From Colwellia piezophila ATCC BAA-637 (GTDB taxonomy: Bacteria; Pseudomonadota; Gammaproteobacteria; Enterobacterales; Alteromonadaceae), in assembly GCF_000378625.1 (NCBI RefSeq), contig NZ_KB905170.1, positions 124,001 through 188,000 on the forward strand: DNA of 64,000 bases. Direction: 5' to 3'. The position numbers and the translations under genes are program-made. Positions 17,952-30,020 of this stretch are shown here, one piece after another. Position 1 is the first letter of the stretch, and the number at the start of each line of letters is the position of its first letter. The notes under the pieces were generated by a model. It saw only the letters and a program-made list of their open reading frames with translations, was not told where the DNA came from and searched no databases.

Positions 17952-19574
17952 TCAGTGGTTTATCCGTTGTAATGTTTTGTTAGATTGATCTTCCAAAACA
18001 CTATTGACCATTTCAGGGTATTCTCTCATAAATTGTATAAACTCTCTTTCCACATCTTTAGTTGCTGCTATTTCACCTTTAACCACTTGAATGAAGCTCT
18101 CCTGCTGCCGATTAATCGGTTTGATTTCTCCCTTAATTAACAACATAAGATATTTTCCAGCATAGCTAATTAAATGCTGGGTGAGAGGACTATAATCATC
18201 GGTTAATTTCACATCGAAGCCACCGTCTACAAGAAATTTCATATGTGAATCTGGAAAAATATTTGTCACATCAGCCATATTTTTCAGTAGATGAAAGATC
18301 ATTTCTTCATTTCTTAAAATGTCGACATGGCTGCTGTTAAAACCAAACTGATTACGAGATTGCCTTTGTGCTTCTGGATGCAATTGACTTGAGAGTGGTA
18401 CAACGCCATCGCTGTTTTCACCGAGTTTTAATATGTCGGAATTATTATAGGCATAAAAAAGTTGGTGATTGACAAATTTAGGTAGTGGTTTTCTATAGAG
18501 TTTTTTTATAAATGGGCTAGCAGGATTTAAATCACGCCATGATGGTAAGACGATTAAGCCATGTTTTTCACCTGAAGCAGCCGAAGGATGGCCGCCGAGC
18601 GGGCTTGCAATGCTAACAAATAGTTCAACTTTATTTTCTTTCTCCTTCCCTTGGTAATTATTAAATGCTTCTCGAACTATAAGCCCGCCCATACTATGAG
18701 CAACCACAATCATAGGCATGTCTCCCATAGGGACAACTGCTCCTGATAGAAAAATATCATAAAAAAAATCAGCTAACTGATCTAGATCGCCGCCAGAGGG
18801 GTAATAGAAAAACCAGGCTTGATAACGGTTTTTATCCATATGTTCAATAATAGCTTTAAATGATCTCGAGCTACCACCAATTCCGTGCACAAAAACAACT
18901 GGGATTTTATGTGCAACGCCTTCTTTTAAGGCGTAAAACATGGTTGGGGCGTATTCTAGGAATGAAGCTGGATCATACATGCCCATAGTGGAAATTTTTT
19001 CATCAAACATTGGATCATCAAGCCTGCGAATGGTTCCTGCCGGATAATATAAGGATCGCTCTGTCTCAATGATTTCAGGAATTAAAATAGTTTCAGCCCA
19101 GACTACATTAAAGCTTGCCGCTATTTCAATATCCACATGCTTAACTATTTTATCTGGAAAATTGGTAGTATCTAGCACAAGCTCTCTCTTACCTACTATT
19201 TCAGATTGGTCAAACATCTGGTCTTTATTTATGTCGGCATAAATCAGTAATGTGTAAACACCTTCTGGAAGATTTAAACCATAATGTGTTCCCGTTCCAT
19301 AAAAGAACATAGTATCGACTCGTTCAGCCTTTTTGAATTTACTGGAATAGGCGGCGATAGCCATAGATGCATTCGGGTAGTTGTTTGGTTTAGGTATTGA
19401 CTTACCCCAGACAAAAAAAGTTTCTTTATCTAGCATATGCTTTAAATTGACTTGACTGGGATCAGCTTTTTGAAGTTTTGTATACTCCGCCTGAATGGCA
19501 GAGTATTTTAGGTAAGTGCATGACGTCAGCAAGAAAGCTAAACAAATAGTTATAACATTAAATTTGTTAATCAA
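17952..19574 (-). CDS. Lipoprotein with alpha/beta-hydrolase (lipase-like) domain
   Basis: A 540-residue envelope protein. A signal peptide ends with the lipobox LTSC (Cys about residue 19). Residues about 40-190 form a beta-rich region with YADINKDQMFDQSE, a calcium-loop-like segment. Residues about 225-440 form an alpha/beta-hydrolase fold: VVFVHGIGGSSRSF (oxyanion loop), AHSMGGL (nucleophile Ser), a DGVVPL acid region and a C-terminal SSHVDIL His. This resembles triacylglycerol lipase/PGAP1-like esterases. The start is TTG (AAGAG 9 bases upstream). Substrate unknown; it stands alone. Confidence 0.8.
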   Translation of the reverse strand: MINKFNVITICLAFLLTSCTYLKYSAIQAEYTKLQKADPSQVNLKHMLDKETFFVWGKSIPKPNNYPNASMAIAAYSSKFKKAERVDTMFFYGTGTHYGLNLPEGVYTLLIYADINKDQMFDQSEIVGKRELVLDTTNFPDKIVKHVDIEIAASFNVVWAETILIPEIIETERSLYYPAGTIRRLDDPMFDEKISTMGMYDPASFLEYAPTMFYALKEGVAHKIPVVFVHGIGGSSRSFKAIIEHMDKNRYQAWFFYYPSGGDLDQLADFFYDIFLSGAVVPMGDMPMIVVAHSMGGLIVREAFNNYQGKEKENKVELFVSIASPLGGHPSAASGEKHGLIVLPSWRDLNPASPFIKKLYRKPLPKFVNHQLFYAYNNSDILKLGENSDGVVPLSSQLHPEAQRQSRNQFGFNSSHVDILRNEEMIFHLLKNMADVTNIFPDSHMKFLVDGGFDVKLTDDYSPLTQHLISYAGKYLMLLIKGEIKPINRQQESFIQVVKGEIAATKDVEREFIQFMREYPEMVNSVLEDQSNKTLQRINH

Positions 19575-20201
19575 ACCATATACTCTTAATTGTTTTGTCT
19601 CTGGTATAGACAGCTATATTGTACGAGTAACACTGCACTTCAACACTTATTGTGATTTCAGCTTCATAAGTTCAAGGCACAAATATATTATTAATTAAGA
19701 CCAATATCACATAATTTCAAAGTGTTAGGAAGTCATAAATATAATTACTCACAATTTTTTAATATTATGAATACGTCTAAATAAGGCTTATTTTAAGAAA
19801 TGTTATCAAATACAACTATGTCGGCAGGTATTCGGTGCATTACGAACACTGCCTCATAATAAATCATTAGAAAATATATGGCAAAATATCTAATGCTAAT
19901 GTCCATAATGTGCGCTAAGTGAGCCTTATTAGCCAAGGGTGGAACGGCTGTTGATCGCTCTAAGGAGACATTAATATTTTCAACCTCTTACGTCAACTAA
20001 TCGCACAGACTTGTCGTAAAACATATACCACTTTGTGCCCCACAGTGAGTTAGATAATCAAGATTACTTTTGCCAAAAAACAATTAAATAAAACAGAGGG
20101 CAAGTTAGGCAAAAAAAACAAAACCGTTCGCTCAGTAATGACGCACTTATAAGTCACCTATAGGAAGAAAAAATAGTTACTTGCGCCAATAGACAATTTT
20201 T
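19575..20201. other. 627-base gap with no recognised gene
   Basis: AT-rich sequence between two minus-strand genes. Six-frame reading gave no credible protein. The inner part (about 19920-20060) is less AT-rich and could be decayed coding DNA, but nothing could be identified. Confidence 0.4.
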
Positions 20202-21152
20202 CTATTCTCTGTTCATCGCCTGTTTTATTGAAGAAATATGTTGTGGCCCCATACGACAGCAACCCCCAATAATATTCGCTCCGGCATTTAACCAAGATAT
20301 TGATGCATGGCCACATTCACTAGGTGATGCCGTTCCATGCCATGTTTTGCTAATTGGATCATAATCTTCACCGGAATTAGGATAAACAACAATAAATTTT
20401 TCAGGACATGTGGATTTTATTCTCTTAATTAACTCAACAATATATTTCGGGTTTGTACAGTTTACACCTAACGCAATAGGGTTCACGCTGTGATTAAACT
20501 CTTTTACACACTCTTCAATTGGTGTGCCGTCGTTTAATTGTTGTCCATTTTTACAAGAGAAGCTAAGCCAGGCTGGTTTCATTTGTTTTTCAAGTAGCTC
20601 TTTCAATATACGAGCTTCTTGCAAACTTGGAATAGTTTCACATGCAAATAAATCAGCGTTGGTTTGAGCTAGAAATTTTATTTGTGCTTGATGATGAGTT
20701 CTCAATACTTCATCATTAACACCATAATTACCGTGATACTCTGAGCCATCGGCTAAACTAGCACCATAAGGACCAATACTTGCGGCCACAAAAGCACGCT
20801 CAGTATTTGGATTGTTCAACATAAATTCATCAATTGCTTGTTGCGCCAATAAAACCGAGCTGATAATTAAGTCACCTGCTTGTTGTTCGTTTAATCCTGA
20901 TTGAATAAGACCTGAAACAGTTGCTTGATAACTTGCTGTGATCAAACATTGAGCGCCAGCGTTTAAATAATATAAATGAGCATCTACAATTGCTCTTGAA
21001 TGAGACAATAACAAATGAGCCGACCACAGATCATTATTAAGATCAAATCCTTGGCTTTCTAATTGATTAGACATACCTCCATCTAACAAAAGTTTTTTAC
21101 CTTCGTTGAGGAAGTTAAAAATTCTCAGTTTTTTAAAAGGGGAGCTATTCAT
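20202..21152 (-). CDS. mmuM: Homocysteine S-methyltransferase
   Basis: Transfers a methyl group from S-methylmethionine (or S-adenosylmethionine) to homocysteine, giving methionine. The 316 residues fit the MmuM family: LLLDGGMSNQLESQGFDLN near the N-terminus, TASYQATVSGL, FVAASIGPYGASLADGSEY, and the zinc-binding cysteines in ALGVNCTNP and IIGGCCRMGP. There is no neighbouring mmuP permease, so the methyl donor source is uncertain. Confidence 0.92.
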   Translation of the reverse strand: MNSSPFKKLRIFNFLNEGKKLLLDGGMSNQLESQGFDLNNDLWSAHLLLSHSRAIVDAHLYYLNAGAQCLITASYQATVSGLIQSGLNEQQAGDLIISSVLLAQQAIDEFMLNNPNTERAFVAASIGPYGASLADGSEYHGNYGVNDEVLRTHHQAQIKFLAQTNADLFACETIPSLQEARILKELLEKQMKPAWLSFSCKNGQQLNDGTPIEECVKEFNHSVNPIALGVNCTNPKYIVELIKRIKSTCPEKFIVVYPNSGEDYDPISKTWHGTASPSECGHASISWLNAGANIIGGCCRMGPQHISSIKQAMNRE

Positions 21153-21586
21153 AATAATATAATCTTTGTATTGTGCTTAAAACAGATATGACTACTGTTA
21201 GTGTTATCCTGACATTAATCTTTTCGTTATATAACGTCAACGTTGATAAAACTTATCGTTACGGATTAGTTGTGACAATGATAAATTTATCACAAAGTAA
21301 CCATAAAACCTGTGGCGAAATGTGCCCCTTTGCGAGATAGCGCTAAAGATAATTTTCAGTTCACCTCAAAAGCAGTATGAATAACATTGATTATTTATTC
21401 ATCAGCTTTGGTTTTAAAGTTAATTCAGTTGCATAGTTAGAATAGCGCGAGTAAGTAGCACTAAGCAGTGCCTTAGCTAAAGAAAAGTTCTCATCTAATG
21501 GAATTACTTGGGTTAGTAAACCGTAGCCAATATTATATAGATACGCATCTTAAACTTAGCCATTCATTGAGTTTATGGATTTCTTA
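21153..21586. other. 434-base gap with no recognised gene
   Basis: Between mmuM and a methyltransferase gene, both minus strand. No riboswitch fold, MET-box pair or gene was recognised; the mmuM promoter must lie in its left part. Confidence 0.4.
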
Positions 21587-22153
21587 TTACAATGGTTTTC
21601 TTGCAATAATCTGGGCAATAGCTTGTTTTCCTGATTCAGTAATAGCATCAGTGTTATTTGCATCAATGACCCCTTCAAAACTATGGATAATATGCCAATC
21701 AGAAAAGAGCTCAGCCAACTCACCATGTTTTAATAAAAAACTAGGATTTTTGGGGCGGCCAAATTTGGGCTGATCTACGGTAAATGTTTCATAAACAACA
21801 TAACCACCCGCAGCAACAGCTTGCTTGATTTGTTCAAAAAGAGGTCGGTGTAAATAACGAAAAACGATTATTGCTGAAAAGGACTGACCTACTAGAGGTT
21901 TTATACCCTCTTGTTCAAAATTTATCTGCCAAAAGTTTGCCAATGATTTTACCCCGCCATAATGACTCGTTAGGGTACTTTTCACCTGTTCAAGAGCTGA
22001 CTCTTTTATATCAGCAAATACAACAGGGATGTTTTGATTGAGAAGATAAAGGCCATTTCTGCCACTACCACAGGCAAGATCAAGCACTGATGCTTGACTA
22101 TTTGCCTCATGTAATAGCTCAATAGTTTTTTCTAATAACGGGGAATGATTCAA
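21587..22153 (-). CDS. Class I SAM-dependent methyltransferase
   Basis: A 188-residue Rossmann-fold methyltransferase. Motif I is VLDLACGSGRNGLYLL (about residues 23-38), the acidic residue after strand 2 is in VVFADIKESAL, and post-motif segments IIVFRYLHRPLF and GGYVVYETFTVDQPKFGRP are visible. The YETF...RP-NP pattern resembles TehB-like or rRNA/small-molecule methyltransferases. It starts at TTG with AAAAGG about 11 bases upstream. Substrate unknown. Confidence 0.8.
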   Translation of the reverse strand: MNHSPLLEKTIELLHEANSQASVLDLACGSGRNGLYLLNQNIPVVFADIKESALEQVKSTLTSHYGGVKSLANFWQINFEQEGIKPLVGQSFSAIIVFRYLHRPLFEQIKQAVAAGGYVVYETFTVDQPKFGRPKNPSFLLKHGELAELFSDWHIIHSFEGVIDANNTDAITESGKQAIAQIIARKPL

Positions 22154-22612
22154 TTGAAGCTAACCTTTTCTAAACTTTAATGTCGTTTAATGAAGTAATT
22201 TTTTCGGCCATGACTTTCTACATTGATAAGTTGAATAATAACGCGCCGAACTTGGTGTTTGGAATATCAAGTCAGTGATAATGCCTGAAATAACAGTTAT
22301 CGCAACTAAACAATGCCAAACATATTCATCTAAAAGAAATACAGGTGAGCAGAGTCAATTTAATTTACATAACAAGCCCCTTATTTGTCATTCTCGAAGT
22401 TTTATGATCGAGAATCCATATTATTTGCTTTATGGATCTTCGACAGGACAACTCGAAGATGACGACTATAAAACTACTCACTTGCTGTTCATAAGGTCTT
22501 AAATACCAAAAAGCGCTAAACAGTTGAACTGCTTAGCGCTTTTTATTTCCTGTCACAATACTCTACTCGTTAGAGGTACTACTGAGTTAAAATATGGTGA
22601 TCAATTGTCAAT
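22154..22612. other. 459-base gap containing a repeat-like stretch and a terminator
   Basis: A stretch at about 22385-22460 pairs with itself (ATCGAGAATCCAT against ATGGATCTTCGA) and looks like a dispersed-repeat remnant. The open frame across it (75 codons) is not a credible gene. The slyD terminator hairpin lies at 22508-22545. Confidence 0.45.
22508..22545 (-). terminator. slyD terminator (bidirectional)
   Basis: AAAAAGCGCTAA pairs with TTAGCGCTTTTT around a 13-base loop, with A/T tails on both sides, about 70 bases after the slyD stop. Confidence 0.8.
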
Positions 22613-23116
22613 TTAGTGATCGTGACCACAACTACTATCGGCACTGTGTACATGGCCGTGAGTAATTTCGTCTTCAGTTGCTTCACGTACGTCAACGATA
22701 TCAATATCAAAAGTAAGTACTTTACCGGCTAATGGTGGGTTGATATCAACAGTCACCATAAATTTACCCACTTTAACGACAGTCACTTGGCGTTGACCAC
22801 CGTCAGTTTGAACAGCAGCAGTCATGCCTTTTTTCCATTTAGCATTTTTGCTTGGTAAACCTTGTAAGTGTTTAACCGGAACACGTTGCTCTAAACCTTC
22901 TTGGTATTCACCGTAAGCTTCTTCAGGTTGTAAAGTTACTGAAAACTTATCGCCAGTCGCTTTTCCTTCAAGTGCTGTCTCTAAGCCCGCTAAAGTATTG
23001 TTAGAACCATGTAAATAGGCCAGTGGTTCATGACCATTTGATGACTCTATTTCTTCTCCCGCTTCATTTTTAAGGGTGTAGTGAAAGTGAGCAACAGTTT
23101 TTTCAGTGATTTTCAT
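22613..23116 (-). CDS. slyD: FKBP-type peptidyl-prolyl isomerase SlyD
   Basis: A 167-residue cytosolic prolyl isomerase, chaperone and metal-binding protein. The FKBP domain is split by an insert-in-flap domain (about residues 70-130) as in SlyD: LHGSNNTLAGLETALEGK and PEEAYGEYQEGLEQRVP are diagnostic. The C-terminal tail HGHVHSADSSCGHDH has the metal-binding His/Cys residues but is much shorter than the E. coli tail, so nickel storage may be limited. Single gene with its own terminator. Confidence 0.95.
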   Translation of the reverse strand: MKITEKTVAHFHYTLKNEAGEEIESSNGHEPLAYLHGSNNTLAGLETALEGKATGDKFSVTLQPEEAYGEYQEGLEQRVPVKHLQGLPSKNAKWKKGMTAAVQTDGGQRQVTVVKVGKFMVTVDINPPLAGKVLTFDIDIVDVREATEDEITHGHVHSADSSCGHDH

Positions 23117-23278
23117 AGTGATCTCTTTTTTAATACTTCTGTTTATTACTCAAACGAGTAAAATAATATTTAATGTTATGGTGCTCAGTTTACCTTGCTT
23201 TACGCTTTATTTAAAAGAATTTAAATAGCTTTAGTGACTAAGCAAGTTGATTTGTGTCCATCTCCCCTGTCGATATTC

Positions 23279-24178
23279 TTATGCCCATAAGAGTAGGATA
23301 ACCACACTTAAGACAATCAACAACATACCTAAGTACTCTTTTATGGTGATAGTTTCTTTAAAAACGCGATAGGTTAATGCCAAGGTAATAAAGAACTCAA
23401 CCTGCCCTAACGCTTTAACATAAGCAGCATTTTGATAACTTGCGCCAGTAAACCAACCAATTGAGCCCAGTACACTGGTAATGCCGACAAATAAGCACAA
23501 ACGCCAATGTTTAAGTATCAAGGGTAATTGTGATTTATCTTGTAGGTAAACATAAACCAATGAAATAACGGATTGTACCGTGATCATAAACACCAGAGTA
23601 ACCGCAGCACTGACCATTAAATCGGTATTAAGCGCCAAACTCGACTCACGGATCAGTAAGGTGGTAATTGCTAAACCAAGGCCGGCAGCTAAGCCATAGC
23701 CCATACCAATGAGGCCTTGGGAGTCAGCTAAAATGTCTTTGACTTTAAATTTCACTTTCGACACTAAAAACACCCCGGCGACACCGACAACGACACTAAA
23801 CCAACCTACCCCCGAAAGCGTAGCGCCAAAAAATAGCGCGCCAACGATGGCCACTTGAATGGCTTCCGTTTTCGCTAAACTGGTGGCCACAGCAAAATTT
23901 CGGTAGCGAAAAGCGGCCACTAAACACGCGGTGCCCCATATTTGCATCACACAGGCGATTAATGCGTATTGTAAAAATTCGTTATTGAGCTCGGGTACTA
24001 GCACTTGCCTAAAATCAAGCAGCCACCATAAATAAAGCCAAGCAAACGGCAATGCATACCAGTAGCGAACACCTGTGGTAGCCATGGAGTTAAGTTTAGC
24101 TGATAACTGCTTTTGTCCTGCGGTTCTTACTGCTTGCATAAATGCAGCGAGCAAGGTGAAATAAATCCAAATTTCCAA
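23279..24178 (-). CDS. EamA/DMT-superfamily transporter
   Basis: A 299-residue membrane protein with about ten hydrophobic helices in two homologous EamA halves; the second-half signature QVEFFITLALTYRVFKETITIKEYLGMLLI is split over the last helices. Such proteins export or import small metabolites; the substrate is unknown. The start is TTG at 24178, supported by AAGGA 7 bases upstream. It stands alone between slyD and sbcC on the same strand. Confidence 0.85.
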   Translation of the reverse strand: MEIWIYFTLLAAFMQAVRTAGQKQLSAKLNSMATTGVRYWYALPFAWLYLWWLLDFRQVLVPELNNEFLQYALIACVMQIWGTACLVAAFRYRNFAVATSLAKTEAIQVAIVGALFFGATLSGVGWFSVVVGVAGVFLVSKVKFKVKDILADSQGLIGMGYGLAAGLGLAITTLLIRESSLALNTDLMVSAAVTLVFMITVQSVISLVYVYLQDKSQLPLILKHWRLCLFVGITSVLGSIGWFTGASYQNAAYVKALGQVEFFITLALTYRVFKETITIKEYLGMLLIVLSVVILLLWA

Positions 24179-24338
24179 CGATGTATCCTTACTGGTTTTT
24201 ACTATTTAGTGATCTTTACTATTCAGTGATTACTACTATCTAGTGATTAGCGTACCGTTATTCTGTTTGAGATTTTATTACTGAGCAGTCTTACTCACTT
24301 ATCATGCAGACTTAGTAAGTTAAAAATCATCTAAGCTT

Positions 24339-27300
24339 TTAACTTACTGTCTGGGCATGAAACTCATATTGTTTATCTAAACTACTAACACCCAAACCAC
24401 TGAGCTTACTGACTTTAATCTGCACGCCGATACGCTCTTTCAAGGCCTCAACATGACTTATAACGCCAATCATTTTACCGCTGGCGTTTAGATTATCGAG
24501 AGCATCAAGGGCTACTTCCAAGGTATTGTTATCTAAAGTACCAAAACCTTCATCAAGGAATAATGAATCGATACTGGTCTTATTGCTGACTAAATCTGAA
24601 AGCGCCAAAGCTAACGCCAAACTAATTAAGAAACTTTCCCCACCCGATAAGGTTTTTATATCGCGAGCAGTGTCCCCTTGCCAAGTATCAACAACTTCGA
24701 GTGCCAAATTATCACTTTGTTGACATTGCAGTTGATAACGAGCAAATAATCGTTCTAACTGGGCGTTAGCTAAGTGCACTAAATTACTTAGCGTTAACCC
24801 TTGAGCAAAACGTCTAAATTTAGCGCCATCAGCTGAGCCAATTAACGCATTTAGGTGGCTAAGGTCATCCAAAGCCAGTTGCGCTTGTTTTATTTGTTCA
24901 AGCAAAGATTGTTGTTGAATTTTATTGGTTTTATCGTGGCTAATTTGTTGGCTGTATTGACCTGTTTTTTGCTGACATTGTTTTAACAATTCTGACAAGT
25001 TAATTAGTGTATTTGCAACAGATTCATCATCAAAATCAACGGCACCACTGTCGCTCAATTGCGCCTTTTTATCTGCTAACTCTAACGCTACTTTTTCACC
25101 TTGAGTTATCAATACTTGCGCTTGCTTTTTGCCATCACTAAGGTCGATAGCAAGCTTATGAAGTTGCTGTGCTTTTTCAGGACTAATCAATGCCAACAAA
25201 AATTGTTCTTCATCGATAAAAGTACTGGAAGAGAAGTCTTTATCCCAATCAACTTTCACCTTGCCATTTTGTTTCGACAGCGCTTCTAATTGAGCTTCAG
25301 CTGTGGTTAATTGGCCTTTATTAAGTTGTTGAACTGACAATTTATCATTATGTTCAACATCTGCAATATTCAACGATTCCTCACTCACTTCTCGTTGCTT
25401 ATTTATATTTTCTCTCAACATAATAGAGTCTTGCATAGCAAGTTCATCAACACCAAGTTCAGTCAGCAAGGTAACCCGCAACGAACTATTGCGTGCTAGT
25501 TCACTTTCTTGCTGACTTAATTGTGTTTTTGTTTGGCTTAGCTGACCTTGATGCTGCTCAACTTGTTGGGTTAACAAAGCCAAGTTATTTTCAAGGCTTA
25601 TTAACTGTTCTTGTGCGGCTTGGTGAGTGTTAACAATGCCTTGATATTCTTGCCCCTGTTTCGAGACCGACTTCAGCCAATTTTCATCAATACATAGGTC
25701 TTGGTATTGCTCGTCACTTTCACTTATTGGTAAGGCTATTTTAGTTGCGGTAATGTCTGCTAACAATTGGGTATTGTCGGTGGCAATAGTTTGTTGTGCT
25801 AACGCTAAATCGTTAAGGATTTTTGTCTTAACCTTGTGTTGAGCATTACCTTGCTCTTGGACCAATTGTAATTGGCTCTGCTGAGTAGATAATTGCTTCT
25901 CACCCTGAATTATTTGTTCCGCGGTTTGTTGTTGAATCTGGCTGTTTTCTTGCAATTGTTGTTGTAAGGAAACGAGCTCTTCAAGCTGATGCAAGGTATG
26001 GTTTAGTTGCTTATTTAAGTCATGTTCAGCATTGATGTTTTGTAATAAAAACGGCTGTTCATCTTGGTTTTTCGCAAAGCCTTTATCAGCAAATTGGTTC
26101 AATTTTAACGACTGCCAATCCTGCTCAATACCATTTTGCTCGTTTACTATAGCGTGCAGACGACTTTGCTGTTGTGAAAGTCGCTCGGTTAATTGTGCTT
26201 GCACGTTATTGAGCTGTTTACCCTGAGTTTCTAATGTCGCTAATTCATTTTTGAGCAGTGTTAAACGATTTTGATGTTCATCACTATCCAACGATTTATA
26301 GTCACTGATTGCTGGATGCTCAACCGAACCACACAAAGGACAAGCGTCTTCAGGTTGAAGTTTTGCTCTGTGCTCACTTAACGCCATAATAGTTTGTTGC
26401 TGAGCAAGTAACGTTTCTACATCTTTTTCCTGACGTTTAGTCGCACTATAGGTATGCCGTAACTGTGTTAGTTGCTGCTCTGTTACGTCGAGTTGTTTTT
26501 TGTCGTTGAGTTGTTGCAGTGAAAGCGTTTGATGCTCTTGCCCTAACACATGAAAACGCTTGGCTAGCTGCATAGCTTGTTTTAACGTTAACTGTTGGTT
26601 TTTCCTATGAATGACCGCTTGACTAAATACCGCCGCTATTTCAGTAATATTAAGATCAGCGCGATTAACCTGCCCAAGCTCAGTTTCTTTAGCCTCTTCC
26701 CCATTGGAGAGGTGATCAAGGATGGCTTTAGCCACTTGGCTATTGCCGATAAGTTGTTGTACTTGCTCAACCATCACTTGCTGTTGATTATTAAGCTGCT
26801 GTAATTGCCCTTCGCTATCAGCAATTTGTTGCTGTTGACCTTGCTGCTGAGACGTTAAGCCTAACAGTGTTTTTTCAACACTGCTTTGATCGCTTAATAA
26901 GCGCTGCATACTGGCTTGCTGCACGGTTAATTGCTGATATTGATTTTGCCAGAGAGGTAGTTTTTCAGGCAGTTGCTGTAGCGCTTGGCCGTTAGCTAAG
27001 TAAGCTTTTTGCTGCTCAACTATTGTAAATGCTTTTTGTTGCTCAACGCCTGCGGCCTTTAGCTTATCGGTATTAAGGGTTAGCGTTTGCGTTTGTGTAG
27101 CGACATTATTATTTGTTTCTTGCAAGGTCGCTTTTTGATGGCTGATTGTATACTCCAGCGGTTCAATCTTTTCATGCAATACTTGCTCAATCACTTTGCG
27201 CTGCGTTTCCGCTTCAAGGTGAGTAGTTTTTAGCTGTGTTAAGGCAGCTTCACTTGTTATAACCGCGTGGTCGAATACTTCTAGTTGCTGTGTTTGATTA

Positions 27301-28235
27301 GTAACTTGTTGTAAGGTTTGTTGATATTGCTCACGGTAGTGCAACATTTTCTCATAGGGCGCACGAAGTGGCTCAGCAATGGTAGATTGTGCCAGTAAAG
27401 CTAGCTCACTTTTCGCTAGTTTTTCTTGTGCCTCTACCGCTGTTAATTGCTGTTTGGCGGCTTTTTGGCTTTGTTCATTGGCAACATAGTTTGAGCTCCA
27501 ACTTTTTACCCTTTGGGCTTGCTGCAATTGTTTATTAAACTGCTTTTCTTCATCAATGGTTTGTTCAAGTTGCCGCTCAAGTTCACTGACTTGCTCATCG
27601 TCGAGTAAAGTGACGCCCTGACTTTTGGCTTGTAATAACTTTAACTCAACACTAGCACTGCGATGATTGTCAAAAACTTGTTGTGATATATCACCGTAAA
27701 TTTCAGTACCGGTAAGTTGCTCGAGTAATTGTGCGCGTTCATTGGGTGGCGCATTTAAAAAGGCAGCGAACTCTCCCTGAGAGAGCATCATTGACTTGGT
27801 AAAACGTGAGAAGTTAAGCCCTGTTAATTCACTAATATCACTGCGCACAGTTCTAAGCTTGTCTGACACTATGGTGCCATCAAGTTTTGCTAACTCAGCA
27901 ACAGGCTCTAATAAATTACCATCAAGTTTATTACGGGCGCGTTTTTGGCTCCAAAAGGCTCTGTAACCCTGTCCTTTTACCTCAAATTCAACCTCAGCCA
28001 TGCAATGACTGGTATGGCGTGTCATTAATTCATTTTGTTTTTTCGAAACGGTTAAACGTGGTGTTTCATGATAAAGCGCCAAACAAATAGCATCGAGTAT
28101 GGTGGTTTTACCCGCGCCCGTAGGACCAGTAATAGCAAACAAACCATTGTTATCAAAGGGGGGTTCACTAAAGTCTATTTTCCAACTGCCTTTGAGTGAA
28201 TTGATGTTCTCAAAGCGTAAACTTAATATTCTCAT
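24339..28235 (-). CDS. sbcC: Exonuclease subunit SbcC
   Basis: The SMC-like ATPase of the SbcCD nuclease, which opens hairpins and cleaves DNA ends and palindromes. The 1298 residues show Walker A GPTGAGKT (37-44), two long Gln-rich coiled-coil arms, the zinc hook CPLCG (about residue 630), the ABC signature LSGGES (about 1198) and the Walker B/D-loop [10 protein letters not shown]. It is longer than E. coli SbcC (1048), chiefly in the coiled coil. Its ATG overlaps the sbcD stop by 4 bases. The presence of an intact palindrome-cleaving nuclease is of note given the many inverted repeats in this window. Confidence 0.95.
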   Translation of the reverse strand: MRILSLRFENINSLKGSWKIDFSEPPFDNNGLFAITGPTGAGKTTILDAICLALYHETPRLTVSKKQNELMTRHTSHCMAEVEFEVKGQGYRAFWSQKRARNKLDGNLLEPVAELAKLDGTIVSDKLRTVRSDISELTGLNFSRFTKSMMLSQGEFAAFLNAPPNERAQLLEQLTGTEIYGDISQQVFDNHRSASVELKLLQAKSQGVTLLDDEQVSELERQLEQTIDEEKQFNKQLQQAQRVKSWSSNYVANEQSQKAAKQQLTAVEAQEKLAKSELALLAQSTIAEPLRAPYEKMLHYREQYQQTLQQVTNQTQQLEVFDHAVITSEAALTQLKTTHLEAETQRKVIEQVLHEKIEPLEYTISHQKATLQETNNNVATQTQTLTLNTDKLKAAGVEQQKAFTIVEQQKAYLANGQALQQLPEKLPLWQNQYQQLTVQQASMQRLLSDQSSVEKTLLGLTSQQQGQQQQIADSEGQLQQLNNQQQVMVEQVQQLIGNSQVAKAILDHLSNGEEAKETELGQVNRADLNITEIAAVFSQAVIHRKNQQLTLKQAMQLAKRFHVLGQEHQTLSLQQLNDKKQLDVTEQQLTQLRHTYSATKRQEKDVETLLAQQQTIMALSEHRAKLQPEDACPLCGSVEHPAISDYKSLDSDEHQNRLTLLKNELATLETQGKQLNNVQAQLTERLSQQQSRLHAIVNEQNGIEQDWQSLKLNQFADKGFAKNQDEQPFLLQNINAEHDLNKQLNHTLHQLEELVSLQQQLQENSQIQQQTAEQIIQGEKQLSTQQSQLQLVQEQGNAQHKVKTKILNDLALAQQTIATDNTQLLADITATKIALPISESDEQYQDLCIDENWLKSVSKQGQEYQGIVNTHQAAQEQLISLENNLALLTQQVEQHQGQLSQTKTQLSQQESELARNSSLRVTLLTELGVDELAMQDSIMLRENINKQREVSEESLNIADVEHNDKLSVQQLNKGQLTTAEAQLEALSKQNGKVKVDWDKDFSSSTFIDEEQFLLALISPEKAQQLHKLAIDLSDGKKQAQVLITQGEKVALELADKKAQLSDSGAVDFDDESVANTLINLSELLKQCQQKTGQYSQQISHDKTNKIQQQSLLEQIKQAQLALDDLSHLNALIGSADGAKFRRFAQGLTLSNLVHLANAQLERLFARYQLQCQQSDNLALEVVDTWQGDTARDIKTLSGGESFLISLALALALSDLVSNKTSIDSLFLDEGFGTLDNNTLEVALDALDNLNASGKMIGVISHVEALKERIGVQIKVSKLSGLGVSSLDKQYEFHAQTVS

Positions 28236-29782
28236 GCGTTATCTTGCTCTACTTCTTCAGCCTTAACGGCCGGCTTAACTACCGAATTAGCTACCGGATT
28301 AACTGCTGATTTAGTTTGTTTTATTTTTGCTGTCTCGGTAATTTGCTCAGCAGATAAATTAGCTTGTTTCTGCTCTGCTGCTAATTCTACTGAAATCTCG
28401 GTAAATAATTGCTTTAAACGGGTTTTACGAGCGACTTCATCTGTTTGCCAGTCAAGTTGCGATAAACGCGAATCAAATACTTCCATTAAAGATAACTCAC
28501 TTAAGGTGCTGTTATCTTGCTGTGAAAGTTGCGCCTGTCGGCGTTGTCGCGCCTTTTTACAACGACGTACCAGTAACACTTCAAAAGGCATATCACTGGC
28601 TAATTCATTCACCCGTTGTGATAAGTCACTTAAGTGGTCGCCATTATCAATTTCGATATCAAGCCAAGCTTTTATCTCAACAGCGCTATTTACTTTTATC
28701 GACGCTGTCGTTGCTAAGTGTGCTTGTTGCTCTTTAAACCGTTCAAACTCAGCCAAGGTGGCATTCAAACTTGACTCAAGTTCATCGACAGAAGTTTTGA
28801 CCATATATAAGGGTTGAAAACAGGGCACGAAAAGATCGCTAACTTGGCTAAGTTTTCCGCAAGTAAACTCAACCATTAACACCCGTTTATCTTGACTAGC
28901 TTCATCAAAACTCAATGGTATGGGTGAGCCGCAATAACGAATATGATCTGACTTGGCAATTTTTTGGGCGCGGTGGATATGACCTAGGGCAATATAATCG
29001 GCCGGTGGAAAAGCACTCGCGGGAAAGGCTTCTAATGAGCCAATGTATATATCTCTTACTGAATCACTTTTACTGTCAGCTACCGACACACCCAGCGCCG
29101 TTAAATGACCGGTAGCAATGATTGGCAGTTGCTCGCCCTCTGCTAGGTTCAACTCTTTCGATAAACATTTTGATAGTTGCAACGCGTGTTGATAGAGCGC
29201 TTGATAATGATCACTGATCGCTTGTTGCAAGCTTTGTTGCTTATCCTTAGCTGACTGTCCTGCCCTACTTTTGATAACATCACGGGGACGAACAAAAGGA
29301 ATAGCGCAAATAATGGCTGATGGTTGCCCTTTGGCATTCATTAGTGGGAAAACTTGCTGATTAATGATGTGAGCTGCATCAGTTTCATTTTCACAAGCTG
29401 CTGCACTTTCTTTATTGTCTTTACTTTCTAGTGCTTCTTCAGCAATTGATACCGGGATGACTTGGCTAATTACTCGGGTCGATAAACTGGCTAACACCGC
29501 TTGCGATTCAGCTAACATAGCGACAGAGTCATGATTTCCGGCCAAAATAATAAGTTGGCAATTCGTTTGGTGTAGTTTGGCAATAAAATCAAAGTACATT
29601 TCACGGGCATAACTTGGCGGTGTCGAGGTATCAAAAATATCACCCGCGACGATAATCGCATCAATATTGTGACTGCTAACTTGTGCTAATAACCAAGTAA
29701 GAAATTGTTGATGTTCACTGGCGCGGCTTTTGCCGTAAAAATATTGGCCAAGGTGCCAATCTGAAGTATGGATAATACGCAT
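28232..29782 (-). CDS. sbcD: Exonuclease subunit SbcD
   Basis: The Mre11-like nuclease partner of SbcC. The metallophosphatase motifs are in order: HTSDWHLG (5-12), AGDIFDT, LAGNHDS, ATGHL and ALGHIHRAQ. The protein is 516 residues against about 400 in E. coli. The extra length is in the region after about residue 420 and in an Ala/Lys/Val-rich tail ([20 protein letters not shown]) without recognised domains. It is translationally coupled to sbcC by an ATGA-type overlap. Confidence 0.95.
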   Translation of the reverse strand: MRIIHTSDWHLGQYFYGKSRASEHQQFLTWLLAQVSSHNIDAIIVAGDIFDTSTPPSYAREMYFDFIAKLHQTNCQLIILAGNHDSVAMLAESQAVLASLSTRVISQVIPVSIAEEALESKDNKESAAACENETDAAHIINQQVFPLMNAKGQPSAIICAIPFVRPRDVIKSRAGQSAKDKQQSLQQAISDHYQALYQHALQLSKCLSKELNLAEGEQLPIIATGHLTALGVSVADSKSDSVRDIYIGSLEAFPASAFPPADYIALGHIHRAQKIAKSDHIRYCGSPIPLSFDEASQDKRVLMVEFTCGKLSQVSDLFVPCFQPLYMVKTSVDELESSLNATLAEFERFKEQQAHLATTASIKVNSAVEIKAWLDIEIDNGDHLSDLSQRVNELASDMPFEVLLVRRCKKARQRRQAQLSQQDNSTLSELSLMEVFDSRLSQLDWQTDEVARKTRLKQLFTEISVELAAEQKQANLSAEQITETAKIKQTKSAVNPVANSVVKPAVKAEEVEQDNA

Positions 29783-30020
29783 AAAACGGTAAGAAAACTG
29801 TGCAATGAAGAGTTATTGATAGTTTACCTGAACAAGCAAATTAAGTGTAGTCGCGCATATTTTATTAGGTCTACAAATTAGCTACATTGCATCGGCTCCA
29901 TTTCATCAAGAATTGTAAAATAAGCTTAATCACTACTAATTTTTACTGAATTGTTAGTCCTAAACGGGTAAAATCACTCCCAGAATTCATTGCATGATTA
30001 AAAGTTAAAAAGGTTGGCAC

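Noticed and set aside
22275-22502. 75-codon plus-strand frame
   Set aside because: Crosses a self-complementary repeat-like stretch, lacks a ribosome binding site and known motifs.
24339-28235. Possible gene fusion or repeat expansion in sbcC (1298 residues)
   Set aside because: Motif order is normal and the extra length lies in coiled-coil regions, where SbcC length varies.
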